The notes below the pieces were generated by a model. The model did not search any database. It was not told the origin of the DNA and worked only from the letters and a program-made list of their open reading frames with translations. From Streptomyces spinosus (GTDB lineage Bacteria > Actinomycetota > Actinomycetes > Streptomycetales > Streptomycetaceae), in the NCBI RefSeq assembly GCF_020400655.1, contig NZ_JAINRC010000016.1:1-64000 (forward strand): 64,000 nt of DNA. Reading direction: 5' to 3'. The position numbers were made by a program, and so were the translations under genes. Below, one piece after another: positions 1 through 7,683 of this stretch. Within the stretch, counting starts at the first letter, position 1; each line of letters starts with the position of its first letter.

Positions 1-150
1 ATGCTTTCCAGGTTCCCGCTCTCGCGTTTCCCTTTCCGGCGGTTCCGACTTTATCAGAAGTTCTGAGTCGGTTTTCCCACCCGCTCCAGGCATCCGTGTC
101 CAGCGCGTGAAGTGCTGGGGTTCCCGGTTGGGCGGAGCCGTAAACGTACT

Positions 151-190
151 GGAGCGGGGCGCCTCGATGCAAATCGAGGCGCCCCGCTCC
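151..190 (-). terminator. Terminator downstream of RNase J gene
   Basis: A perfect 18-bp inverted repeat (151-168 pairing with 173-190) with a 4-nt loop starts 21 bases beyond the RNase J stop. It is very GC-rich with little U-tract, the usual form in Streptomyces. I recognise nothing in bases 1-150 upstream of it; they probably belong to the leader or promoter of a gene outside the window. Confidence 0.8.
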
Positions 191-210
191 TGGTCCGGGC
201 CGACGAGGCG

Positions 211-1896
211 TCAGACCTCCACGACCACCGGCAGGATCATCGGCCTGCGGCGATAGGTGTCCGAGACCCACTTGCCGAGGGTCCGGCGGACGAGCTGCTG
301 GAGCTGGTGGGGCTCCACGACGCCGTCCTGGGCGGACCGCTCCAGGACTTCGGTGATCTTCGGGAGGACGTCCGCGAACGCCGAGTCCTCGATGCCGGAG
401 CCCCGGGCCTGGACGTGCGGGCCGCCGGTGATCTTGCCGGTCGAGGCGTCCACGACCACGAAGACCGAGATGATGCCCTCGTCGCCGAGGATCTTCCGGT
501 CCTTCAGCGCCGGCTCGCCGACGTCGCCGACCGAGAGGCCGTCGACGTAGACGTAACCCGCCTGGACCTTGCCGGAGATCTTCGCCTTGCCCTCGACCAG
601 GTCGACGGCCACGCCGTCCTCGGCGATGACGATCCGGTCGTGCGGGACGCCGGTCAGGGCACCCAGCTCCGCGTTCGCCCGCAGGTGGCGCCACTCGCCG
701 TGGACGGGCATCAGGTTCTTCGGGCGGCAGATGTTGTAGAAGTACAGCAGCTCGCCCGCGGACGCGTGGCCGGAGACGTGCACCTTCGCGTTGCCCTTGT
801 GGACGACGTTGGCGCCCCAGCGGGTCAGGCCGTTGATCACGCGGTAGACCGCGTTCTCGTTCCCGGGGATCAGCGAGGACGCCAGGATGACCGTGTCGCC
901 CTGGACGATGCGGATCTGGTGGTCGCGGTTGGCCATGCGGGACAGGGCCGCCATCGGTTCGCCCTGGGAGCCCGTGCAGACGAGGACCACCTCGTGGTCG
1001 GGCAGGTCGTCCAGCGTCTTGACGTCGACCACCAGGCCCGGCGGCACCTTCAGGTAGCCGAGGTCGCGGGCGATGCCCATGTTGCGGACCATGGAGCGGC
1101 CGACGAAGGCGACCCGGCGGCCGTACTCCTGGGCCGCGTCCAGAATCTGCTGGATGCGGTGGACATGGCTGGCGAAGCTCGCCACGATGATCCGCTTGCG
1201 GGCTCCGGCGAAGACCTGCCGCAGGACGCTGGAGATGTCCCGCTCGTGCGGGGTGAAGCCCGGGACCTCGGCGTTCGTGGAGTCACTGAGGAGGAGGTCG
1301 ATGCCCTCCTCGCTCAGGCGCGCGAAGGCGTGCAGGTCCGTGAGGCGGTTGTCCAGCGGGAGCTGGTCCATCTTGAAGTCGCCGGTGTGGACCACCATGC
1401 CGGCGGGGGTGCGGATGGCGACGGCCAGGGCGTCCGGGATGGAGTGGTTGACGGCGACGAACTCGCAGTCGAAGGGGCCGATGCGCTCGCGGTTCCCCTC
1501 CGCCACCTCCAGGGTGTACGGGCGGATCCGGTGCTCCTGGAGCTTGGCCTCGATCAGCGCGAGGGTGAGCTTGGAGCCGATCAGCGGGATGTCCGGCTTC
1601 TCGCGGAGGAGGAAGGGGACGCCGCCGATGTGGTCCTCGTGGCCGTGCGTGAGGACGATGCCCTCGATGTCGTCGAGGCGGTCCCGGATGGACGAGAAGT
1701 CCGGCAGGATCAGGTCGATTCCGGGCTGCTCCTCCTCGGGGAAGAGCACTCCGCAGTCGACGATCAGCAGGCGACCGCCGTACTCGAAGACCGTCATGTT
1801 TCGGCCGATCTCGCCGAGGCCGCCGAGCGGGGTGACCCGAAGGCCGCCCTGCGGCAGCGGAGGCGGCGCGCCGAGTTCAGGATGCGGATGACTCAA
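211..1896 (-). CDS. rnj: Ribonuclease J (metallo-beta-lactamase/beta-CASP RNase)
   Basis: A 561-residue RNase J, a cytoplasmic endo- and 5'-3' exoribonuclease for rRNA/mRNA processing and decay. The metallo-beta-lactamase zinc motif HGHEDH is at residues 84-89. Further family markers follow: a beta-CASP region with SGHAS and MPVHGEW, and a C-terminal domain. Length is typical (about 555-565). The start is a TTG codon, chosen because GAGGAG lies 6 bases upstream and the N-terminus (MSHPHPELG) leads directly into the conserved PLGGLGEIG core. It lies downstream of dapA with 155 bases between; the same dapA-rnj order occurs in many Gram-positive bacteria. A strong hairpin precedes its ribosome site and a long terminator follows. 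Confidence 0.96.
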   Translation of the reverse strand: MSHPHPELGAPPPLPQGGLRVTPLGGLGEIGRNMTVFEYGGRLLIVDCGVLFPEEEQPGIDLILPDFSSIRDRLDDIEGIVLTHGHEDHIGGVPFLLREKPDIPLIGSKLTLALIEAKLQEHRIRPYTLEVAEGNRERIGPFDCEFVAVNHSIPDALAVAIRTPAGMVVHTGDFKMDQLPLDNRLTDLHAFARLSEEGIDLLLSDSTNAEVPGFTPHERDISSVLRQVFAGARKRIIVASFASHVHRIQQILDAAQEYGRRVAFVGRSMVRNMGIARDLGYLKVPPGLVVDVKTLDDLPDHEVVLVCTGSQGEPMAALSRMANRDHQIRIVQGDTVILASSLIPGNENAVYRVINGLTRWGANVVHKGNAKVHVSGHASAGELLYFYNICRPKNLMPVHGEWRHLRANAELGALTGVPHDRIVIAEDGVAVDLVEGKAKISGKVQAGYVYVDGLSVGDVGEPALKDRKILGDEGIISVFVVVDASTGKITGGPHVQARGSGIEDSAFADVLPKITEVLERSAQDGVVEPHQLQQLVRRTLGKWVSDTYRRRPMILPVVVEV

Positions 1897-1913
1897 AAGA
1901 CTCTCCTCACCAC

Positions 1914-1946
1914 GCGCGCCACGTACCGGTACGGCACGTGGCGCGC
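1914..1946 (-). promoter_or_regulatory. Hairpin in the dapA-rnj intergenic leader
   Basis: An 11-bp perfect stem (1914-1924 with 1936-1946) and an 11-nt loop sit just upstream of the rnj ribosome site GAGGAG and TTG start. It could be a partial terminator for dapA or a leader structure controlling rnj expression. The sequence alone cannot decide between these. Confidence 0.5.
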
Positions 1947-2051
1947 ATGACGTTCGTGCGGAAGCAGTTGTCGTTGTTGATCGCAGGCACCGGTGGCCTG
2001 TGTCTTCTGTTGTTCTTCAGTTGTGAAGCCCCTGTGGTGCAAAGTCTGTTG

Positions 2052-2951
2052 TCAGAGCTGTACCCCGCCGGCGGCAAGATCGATCTTGAGCTGCGCGATC
2101 TCCTCGGGGGAACACTCGACCATCGGCGAGCGCAGCGGTCCGGCCGGCAGTCCCTGGAGGGCCAGGGCGGCCTTGGTGGTCATCACGCCCTGGGTGCGGA
2201 ACATGCCGGTGTAGACCGGGAGCAGCTTCTGGTGGATCTCCGTGGCCTTGACGACGTCACCCGAGGTGTACGCGTCCACCAGGGCGCGCAGGTCGGGGGT
2301 GACCAGGTGGCCGACGACGGAGACGAAGCCGACGGCGCCCACGGAGAGCAGCGGCAGGTTGAGCATGTCGTCGCCGGAGTACCAGGCGAGGCCGGACCGG
2401 GCGATGGCCCAGCCGGCGCGGCCGAGGTCGCCCTTGGCGTCCTTGTTGGCCACGATCCGGGGGTGCTCGGAGAGCCGGACGAGGGTCTCGGTGCTGATCG
2501 GGACGCCGCTGCGGCCGGGGATGTCGTAGAGCATGACCGGCAGGCCGGTGGCGTCGGCGACGGCCGTGAAGTGCCGGTACAGGCCCTCCTGCGGGGGCTT
2601 GTTGTAGTACGGCGTGACGACCAGGAGGCCGTGGGCGCCGATCCGCTCGGCTTCGCGGGCCAGCTCGATGCTGTGGCGGGTGTCGTTGGTGCCGACTCCG
2701 GCGACGACGTGGGCGCGGTCGCCGACGGCCTCCAGGACGGCTCGTACGAGCTCCGATTTCTCCGCGTCGCTGGTGGTGGGGGACTCGCCGGTGGTGCCGT
2801 TGACGATCAGGCCGTCGTTGCCTGCGTCCACCAGGTGGGCGGCGAGCCGCTGCGCGCCGTCGAGGTCGAGTGCGCCGTCCGCCGTGAAGGGCGTGACCAT
2901 GGCGGTGAGGACCCGCCCGAAGGGGGTCTGCGGAGTCGAGGTCGGAGCCAT
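2052..2951 (-). CDS. dapA: 4-hydroxy-tetrahydrodipicolinate synthase
   Basis: DapA condenses pyruvate with aspartate semialdehyde, the first committed step of lysine/diaminopimelate synthesis. The 299-residue protein has the family landmarks: NGTTGE (51-56), the catalytic Tyr of LYDIPGRSG (Tyr142) and the Schiff-base Lys in VANKDAKGD (Lys170). An upstream in-frame start at 3032 exists, but it adds 27 residues of non-conserved sequence; the ATG at 2951 matches the usual N-terminus (MAPTSTPQTPFGRVLTAMVTP). It is followed by rnj and preceded by thyX on the same strand. dapB lies about 2.6 kb away, so the lysine-pathway genes cluster here without being adjacent. No lysine riboswitch was recognised in the leader. 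Confidence 0.96.
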   Translation of the reverse strand: MAPTSTPQTPFGRVLTAMVTPFTADGALDLDGAQRLAAHLVDAGNDGLIVNGTTGESPTTSDAEKSELVRAVLEAVGDRAHVVAGVGTNDTRHSIELAREAERIGAHGLLVVTPYYNKPPQEGLYRHFTAVADATGLPVMLYDIPGRSGVPISTETLVRLSEHPRIVANKDAKGDLGRAGWAIARSGLAWYSGDDMLNLPLLSVGAVGFVSVVGHLVTPDLRALVDAYTSGDVVKATEIHQKLLPVYTGMFRTQGVMTTKAALALQGLPAGPLRSPMVECSPEEIAQLKIDLAAGGVQL

Positions 2952-3024
2952 GGGTAACACGCTACTCGGTGCTCGATGCGGGGTGCGTCCTCGGGGTGTC
3001 GGGAAAGTCAGGACAAAGATGGAG

Positions 3025-3062
3025 CCCGGCACTGCCTGCTCGGGGGTTCAAGCAGTGCCGGG
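3025..3062 (-). terminator. Hairpin between thyX and dapA
   Basis: An 11-bp perfect stem (3025-3035 with 3052-3062) with a 16-nt loop lies between the thyX stop and the dapA start. Likely a thyX terminator, possibly leaky so that dapA is also read through. Confidence 0.6.
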
Positions 3063-3162
3063 TCCGTTTGATCAGGCTAGATGAACTTCTCTAAATGCCG
3101 CAATACGGACACCTCGCCAGGCTGACCCGTACATCCGTTCCCGGCAGGGGAACAAGGCTTCG

Positions 3163-3891
3163 TTACGGGGCCACACGCCCGTTCGCGTTGAAGGCCGCGT
3201 GCGTCAGCGGCATGAGCCCGGCCCACTCCGCCTCCATCTTCTCGCCCACCATCTCGATCTCCCGCTGCGGGAAGGACGGCACCTTGGCCAGCTCGTGCTG
3301 GGTGCGCAGGCCGAGGAAGTGCATCAGGGAGCGCGCGTTGCAGGTGGCGTACATCGAGGAGTAGAGGCCGACGGGGAGGGCGGCGCGGGCGACCTCGCGG
3401 GCAACGCCGTCGGCGAGCATCTTCTGGTAGGCCGTGTACGCCTGCTCGTACGACTCGCGCAGGGCGCCGCTCACCGCCTCGTGCTGGGCCGGGGTGCCCT
3501 CGACGAAGACGTACTTGCCCGGGCGGCCCTCCTGGACCAGCTTGCGGTCGGGGCCGGGGACGTAGAAGACCGGCTGGAGCTCGCGGTAGCGGCCCGACTC
3601 CTCGTTGTACGACCAGCCCACCCGGTGCCGCATGAACTCGCGGAAGACGAAGATCGGGGCGCTGATGAAGAAGGTCATCGAGTTGTGCTCGAACGGGCTG
3701 CCGTGCCGGTCGCGCATCAGGAAGTTGATCAGCCCCTTGGAGCGCTCGGGATCCTTCTTCAGCTCGTCCAGGGACTGCTCGCCGGCGGTGGAGACGCGGG
3801 CGGCGAAGAGCACGTCCGCGTCCGAAGCGCTGGACTTCACCAGCTCGACGGTGACGTCACTGCGGAACGTGAGCGACTCGGGGGTGGTCAC
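3163..3891 (-). CDS. thyX: FAD-dependent thymidylate synthase ThyX
   Basis: ThyX makes dTMP from dUMP using methylene-tetrahydrofolate, NADPH and FAD, and is unrelated in fold to ThyA. The signature RHR-x7-S is present (RHRVGWSYNEES), followed by SGRYRELQPVFYVP. The C-terminal FLGLRTQHE, PSFPQREIE and THAAFNANGRVAP segments are typical. Length is about 242 residues, normal for the family. Start is uncertain. I chose the GTG at 3891, which has GGAAGG about 12 bases upstream; an in-frame ATG at 3912 lies immediately before that GGAAGG, and another start at 3966 looks too far. The gene is divergent from a small membrane-protein gene and upstream of dapA. Confidence 0.94.
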   Translation of the reverse strand: MTTPESLTFRSDVTVELVKSSASDADVLFAARVSTAGEQSLDELKKDPERSKGLINFLMRDRHGSPFEHNSMTFFISAPIFVFREFMRHRVGWSYNEESGRYRELQPVFYVPGPDRKLVQEGRPGKYVFVEGTPAQHEAVSGALRESYEQAYTAYQKMLADGVAREVARAALPVGLYSSMYATCNARSLMHFLGLRTQHELAKVPSFPQREIEMVGEKMEAEWAGLMPLTHAAFNANGRVAP

Positions 3892-4087
3892 GGGGGTTGG
3901 GGTCCTTCCCATCACTTCGGTGGTTGCGACCACCTTACGGGGGCACCCGGCGGAGCCTGGCACCACCTCGCCTCAAAAAACGCACCCACCATTTTTTCGG
4001 ACATGGGCACCTTTTGTGTCACTCGATCGTCTGTACCGGTGAGGTCCGTACATTCGACCACCAACCCTGAAAGGAACGGCATCCACG

Positions 4088-4348
4088 ATGCTCCGCCCCC
4101 AGCCACCGTCGGGAGGTACCCCTCGCGAGCCCGTACCCTTCGCCTTCCTGGCCGAGGCGGACAGGTTCCGCAGCAATGTCACTCCCCCGCCCCGGCGGCG
4201 GGCATCGTTCGGCGAGATGGCCGGGCGCTGGCTGCTGGGTCTCACCATCGTCGCCGGGCTCATAGGTGCCCTGGTCCTGGGCATGCCGGCGCTCTCCACA
4301 CCGGCCGACGCGCCGGCTCAGCAGTCCCAGGCGTCCCAGGGGCACTGA
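4088..4348 (+). CDS. Small single-pass membrane protein, function unknown
   Basis: An 86-residue protein I cannot assign to a function. It starts with an ATG preceded by AAAGGAAC. A Pro/Arg-rich cytoplasmic N-terminal half ends at RRRASFGEMAGRW and is followed by one hydrophobic segment (LLGLTIVAGLIGALVLGMPAL, residues ~49-69) and a short Ala/Gln/Ser tail. Codon use matches neighbouring genes. It is divergent from thyX across about 200 bases and is followed after 102 bases by another membrane-protein gene. The good ribosome site and sensible topology support a real gene. Confidence 0.75.
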   Translation: MLRPQPPSGGTPREPVPFAFLAEADRFRSNVTPPPRRRASFGEMAGRWLLGLTIVAGLIGALVLGMPALSTPADAPAQQSQASQGH

Positions 4349-4450
4349 CCACGGGCACTGCCCCTTCCGGACGCTCAAGGCTGGTGGGCGGGAACGGGGC
4401 CGGATAGCCTCACCGGCACAGCCCCCGTGAGGACCGAGTGAGGACCAGCC

Positions 4451-5005
4451 GTGCCCCTGCCCTTCCTGACGGCCGACCGCACCTTCGAGACGACGGCCGA
4501 GAGTGCGCTCCCGTACGACGACCCGGACCGCTGGCGGCGCCCGTACCGGCCCGGTCCCTGGCGAGTGGGCGTGGCCGCGCTGGTGCTGCTGCTCGCCTCG
4601 TTCGTCCTGTTCGCCGGGGTGCTCACCGCGGTCACCGGCTCGCTCGCCGACGCCGGGGCAGTCCTCGGCGTGGGTCTGGCGATCGTCGTCGGCTCGCTGC
4701 GGCTGCTGCGCATGGGGGTGTGGGTGAGCCGGCGCGGACTGCGGCGCACCGGCTTCCTGCGGACGCGGACGGTGCCGTGGGCGCGGGTGGTCTCGGTGCG
4801 AACCGTCCAGCAGCCGGTGCGCTGGCTCGGACTGCCGCGCACGGTACAGGGGCAGGCGCTGGCGTTCGTGCGCAAGGACCGGCGGCCGGACGACACCCCG
4901 CCGCTGCTCACCACGCACGGCCTGGACTTCCTCGGCCGGCCGATGGCGTTCGACCGGGCCGCGGACGCGGTGGAGACGTGGGCGGCCGAGTACGGAGGCC
5001 GCTGA
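4451..5005 (+). CDS. PH-domain-like membrane protein
   Basis: A 184-residue protein with a GTG start preceded by GAGGA. Two membrane segments (about residues 41-62 and 67-86) form a hairpin. The following soluble region (WVSRRGLRRTGFLRTRTVPWARVVSV) looks like a bacterial PH-domain fold: a beta-rich stretch after a TM hairpin with a 'W-x-x-V' strand, as in many actinobacterial membrane proteins. Role unknown. It converges with the TPR-like gene at 5042-5497, with only 36 bases between the stops. Domain assignment is by pattern and is moderate. Confidence 0.8.
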   Translation: MPLPFLTADRTFETTAESALPYDDPDRWRRPYRPGPWRVGVAALVLLLASFVLFAGVLTAVTGSLADAGAVLGVGLAIVVGSLRLLRMGVWVSRRGLRRTGFLRTRTVPWARVVSVRTVQQPVRWLGLPRTVQGQALAFVRKDRRPDDTPPLLTTHGLDFLGRPMAFDRAADAVETWAAEYGGR

Positions 5006-5041
5006 GCGGGCGCTGCGGGGCCCGCGGGCGAAGGCGCGCGG

Positions 5042-5497
5042 TCAGGCGGTCTGGACCGGCTTCCCGTCGTGCAGCGCGATGGCCCTCTGCATCGCCTTGC
5101 GGGCGCGGGGGGTGTCGCGGGCGTCGTGGTAGGCGACGGCCAGGCGGAACCAGCAGCGCCAGTCGTCCGGTGACACCTCCGTCTCGGCCTTGCGCCTGGC
5201 GAACACCTCGTCGGCCGAGTCGCGGTCGATCCGGCCGCTGGGCAGGCGCCTGAGCTCGTCGACCGGCAGGCCGCCCTCGGCGTCGAGTTCGGCGGCGAGC
5301 TGGTTGGCCTTGCGGACGAACTGGGTGTTCTTCCACAGGAACCACAGGCCGATCAGCGGCAGGATCAGCACCGCCACGCCGAAGGTGACGGTGACGACCG
5401 TGCCGGACTGGATGAGCATCACGCCGCGGCTGCCGACCAGGACGAAATAGAAGACCAGGACGGCGGCCGTGACGAGGTAGGTGATCTTCGCGCGCAT
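5042..5497 (-). CDS. Small membrane protein with TPR-like C-terminus
   Basis: A 151-residue protein. Two hydrophobic segments (residues ~5-27 and 34-55) are followed by a charged linker. A helical C-terminal part (DDWRCWFRLAVAYHDARDTPRARKAMQRAIAL, in two pieces) resembles one tetratricopeptide repeat, with the A-Y and A-I-A spacing of TPR helices. It starts 27 bases after the dapB stop, so it probably forms the last gene of the rpsO-pnp-M16-dapB transcription series. TPR proteins usually bind other proteins; a specific partner cannot be inferred. Confidence 0.8.
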   Translation of the reverse strand: MRAKITYLVTAAVLVFYFVLVGSRGVMLIQSGTVVTVTFGVAVLILPLIGLWFLWKNTQFVRKANQLAAELDAEGGLPVDELRRLPSGRIDRDSADEVFARRKAETEVSPDDWRCWFRLAVAYHDARDTPRARKAMQRAIALHDGKPVQTA

Positions 5498-5524
5498 CGG
5501 AGGGGCTGTCTCGGCTCGGTGGTC

Positions 5525-6277
5525 TCAGCTCAGGTCCAGGAAGTGCTCCAGGCCGAAGGTGAGGCCCGGAGTGGTCACCACCCGCCGCGCGCCGAGCAGG
5601 ATGCCCGGCATGAAGCTGCTGTGGTGCAGGGAGTCGTGCCGCACGGTGAGGGTCTCGCCCTCGCCGCCGAGCAGCACCTCCTGGTGGGCCAGCAGGCCGC
5701 GCAGGCGGACCGCGTGCACGGGGACGCCGTCGACGCTGGCGCCCCGCGCGCCGTCCAGGGCCGTGACGGTGGCGTCCGGCGCCGGTGCCGTCCCGGCGGC
5801 CCGGCGGGCCTCGGCGATGAGCTGGGCCGTGCGGGTGGCCGTACCGCTGGGTGCGTCCACCTTGTTCGGGTGGTGCAGCTCGACCACCTCGACGGACTCG
5901 AAGTACGGCGCGGCGATCTGCGCGAACTTCATCGTCAGCACGGCTCCGATGGAGAAGTTCGGCGCGATGAGCACGCCGGTCTCCGGGGACTGGGCCAGCC
6001 AGCCCGTCAGCTGCGCGAGGCGGTCCTCGGTCCAGCCCGTCGTCCCGACGACGGCGTGGATGCCGTGGCGCACGCAGAAGTCCAGGTTGCCCATGACCGA
6101 GGCGGGAGTGGTCAGCTCGACGGCGACCTGGGCGCCGGCCTCCGCCAGCGTCTCCAGCCTGTCACCACGGCCGAGGGCGGCGACCAGCTCCATGTCCTCG
6201 GCGGCCTCGACCGCCTTGACGGCCTCCGACCCGATCCGGCCGTTGGCACCGAGGACCGCCACGCGCAGCTTGCTCAT
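5525..6277 (-). CDS. dapB: 4-hydroxy-tetrahydrodipicolinate reductase
   Basis: DapB reduces the DapA product with NAD(P)H in the lysine/diaminopimelate pathway. The 250-residue protein begins with the Rossmann dinucleotide motif VLGANGRIGSE. It contains the active-site region ELHHPNKVDAPSGTA and the C-terminal LTVRHDS and PGILLGARRV segments. The frame stays open far upstream, but the ATG at 6277 has an AGGAA site 6 bases upstream and matches the known N-terminus. It lies 26 bases after the M16 peptidase gene, indicating co-transcription. The same M16-dapB neighbourhood occurs in Bacillus. Confidence 0.96.
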   Translation of the reverse strand: MSKLRVAVLGANGRIGSEAVKAVEAAEDMELVAALGRGDRLETLAEAGAQVAVELTTPASVMGNLDFCVRHGIHAVVGTTGWTEDRLAQLTGWLAQSPETGVLIAPNFSIGAVLTMKFAQIAAPYFESVEVVELHHPNKVDAPSGTATRTAQLIAEARRAAGTAPAPDATVTALDGARGASVDGVPVHAVRLRGLLAHQEVLLGGEGETLTVRHDSLHHSSFMPGILLGARRVVTTPGLTFGLEHFLDLS

Positions 6278-6303
6278 GTTCCTGTTTCCTAACCGGTGGT
6301 GTT

Positions 6304-7683
6304 TCAGGCGACCGCGTCGTGCAGCCGGGAGGCCTGCTTGTCCTTGAGCGGGCCGATGACCGACAGCGACGGGCGCTGTCCCAGGATGTCGCGGGCGACC
6401 TCGCGGACCTCGTCCGGGGTGACCGCCGCCATCTTCGCGAGCATGTCGTCCACGGACATCTGCTCGCCCCAGCACAGTTCGCTCTTGCCGATACGGTTCA
6501 TCAGCGCGCCGGTGTCCTCCAGCCCCAGGACCGTGGAGCCCCGCAGCTGGCCGATGGCACGGGCGATCTCGTCGTCGGTCAGGCCGTTCTGCGCGACGTG
6601 GTCGAGTTCGTCGCGGCAGATCCGCAGCACGTCGTGCACCTGGCTGGGCCGGCAGCCGGCGTAGACGCCGAACAGCCCGCAGTCCGCGAAGGCGGAGGTG
6701 TACGAGTACACGCTGTAGGCGAGGCCGCGCTTCTCCCGGACCTCCTGGAAGAGGCGGGAGGACATGCCGCCGCCGAGGGCGGTGTTGAGCACGCCCATGG
6801 CCCAGCGGCGGTCGTCGGCGCGGGCGATGCCGGGCATGCCGAGGACGACGTGGGCCTGCTCGGTCTTGCGGGCGAGCAGTTCGACCTTGCCGGCGGCGCG
6901 GATCGTCCGGCGGCCCTCGCGCGGGGCGATGGGCCGCGCGTCCGGGTCGCGCAGGGCGCCCGCCTTCTCGAAGGCCGCACGGACCTGTCGTACGACCTTG
7001 TTGTGGTCGATGTTGCCGGCGCAGGCGACCACGAGGTGGGTCGGGTCGTAGTGCTTCCTGTAGAAGCGGCGGATGCGGTCGGCGGTGAGGGCGTTGACCG
7101 TGTCGACCGTGCCGAGGACCGGGCGGCCGAGGGCGTTGTCGCCGAACATGGTGTGCGCGAACAGGTCGTGCACGCAGTCGCCCGGGTCGTCCTCGGTCAT
7201 GGCGATCTCTTCGAGGATCGCGCCGCGCTCGACGTCGACGTCCTCCTCGCGGATCAGCGAGCCGGTCAGCATGTCGCAGACGACGTCGATGGCGAGGGGC
7301 AGGTCGGTGTCGAGCACGCGCGCGTAGTAGCACGTGTACTCCTTGGCCGTGAACGCGTTCATCTCGCCGCCCACCGCGTCGAGCGCGGAGGAGATGTCGA
7401 GCGCGCTGCGGCGGTCCGTGCCCTTGAAGAGCAGGTGCTCCAGGTAGTGCGTGGCGCCGTTCAGCGACGGGGTCTCGTCGCGGGAGCCGACGTGCGCCCA
7501 GATGCCGAAGGTGGCGGAACGGACCGAGGGCAGGGTCTCGGTGACGATGCGCAGGCCGCCCGGGAGGGTGGTCCTGCGGACCGTGCCGATACCGCCTGTG
7601 CCCTTGATGAGGGTTTGGGTACGGGCGACGGCCCGCGCCTCCGAAGAGGGGCGGGCCGTCACCTTGGAGCCACGGGACGTCAC
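6304..7683 (-). CDS. M16-family zinc metallopeptidase (processing-peptidase-like)
   Basis: A 459-residue M16B peptidase related to mitochondrial processing peptidase. The inverted zinc motif HYLEH is at residues 79-83 and the distal Glu of ERGAILEE is near residue 159. The second-half signatures GGGMSSRLFQEVREKRGLAYSVYS are intact. These are soluble enzymes that degrade or process peptides; the substrate in Streptomyces is not defined. The GTG start overlaps the pnp stop (GTGA), a sign of translational coupling, and dapB follows closely. No signal peptide is seen, so it is probably cytoplasmic. The pnp-M16 adjacency is widely conserved. Confidence 0.94.
   Translation of the reverse strand: MTSRGSKVTARPSSEARAVARTQTLIKGTGGIGTVRRTTLPGGLRIVTETLPSVRSATFGIWAHVGSRDETPSLNGATHYLEHLLFKGTDRRSALDISSALDAVGGEMNAFTAKEYTCYYARVLDTDLPLAIDVVCDMLTGSLIREEDVDVERGAILEEIAMTEDDPGDCVHDLFAHTMFGDNALGRPVLGTVDTVNALTADRIRRFYRKHYDPTHLVVACAGNIDHNKVVRQVRAAFEKAGALRDPDARPIAPREGRRTIRAAGKVELLARKTEQAHVVLGMPGIARADDRRWAMGVLNTALGGGMSSRLFQEVREKRGLAYSVYSYTSAFADCGLFGVYAGCRPSQVHDVLRICRDELDHVAQNGLTDDEIARAIGQLRGSTVLGLEDTGALMNRIGKSELCWGEQMSVDDMLAKMAAVTPDEVREVARDILGQRPSLSVIGPLKDKQASRLHDAVA

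Noticed and set aside
2952..3162. Lysine riboswitch upstream of dapA
   Set aside because: Only a simple hairpin is seen; no lysine-aptamer features.
5525..7333. 602-codon version of DapB
   Set aside because: The extra upstream part is out of frame with, and lies within, the M16 peptidase gene; DapB starts at 6277.
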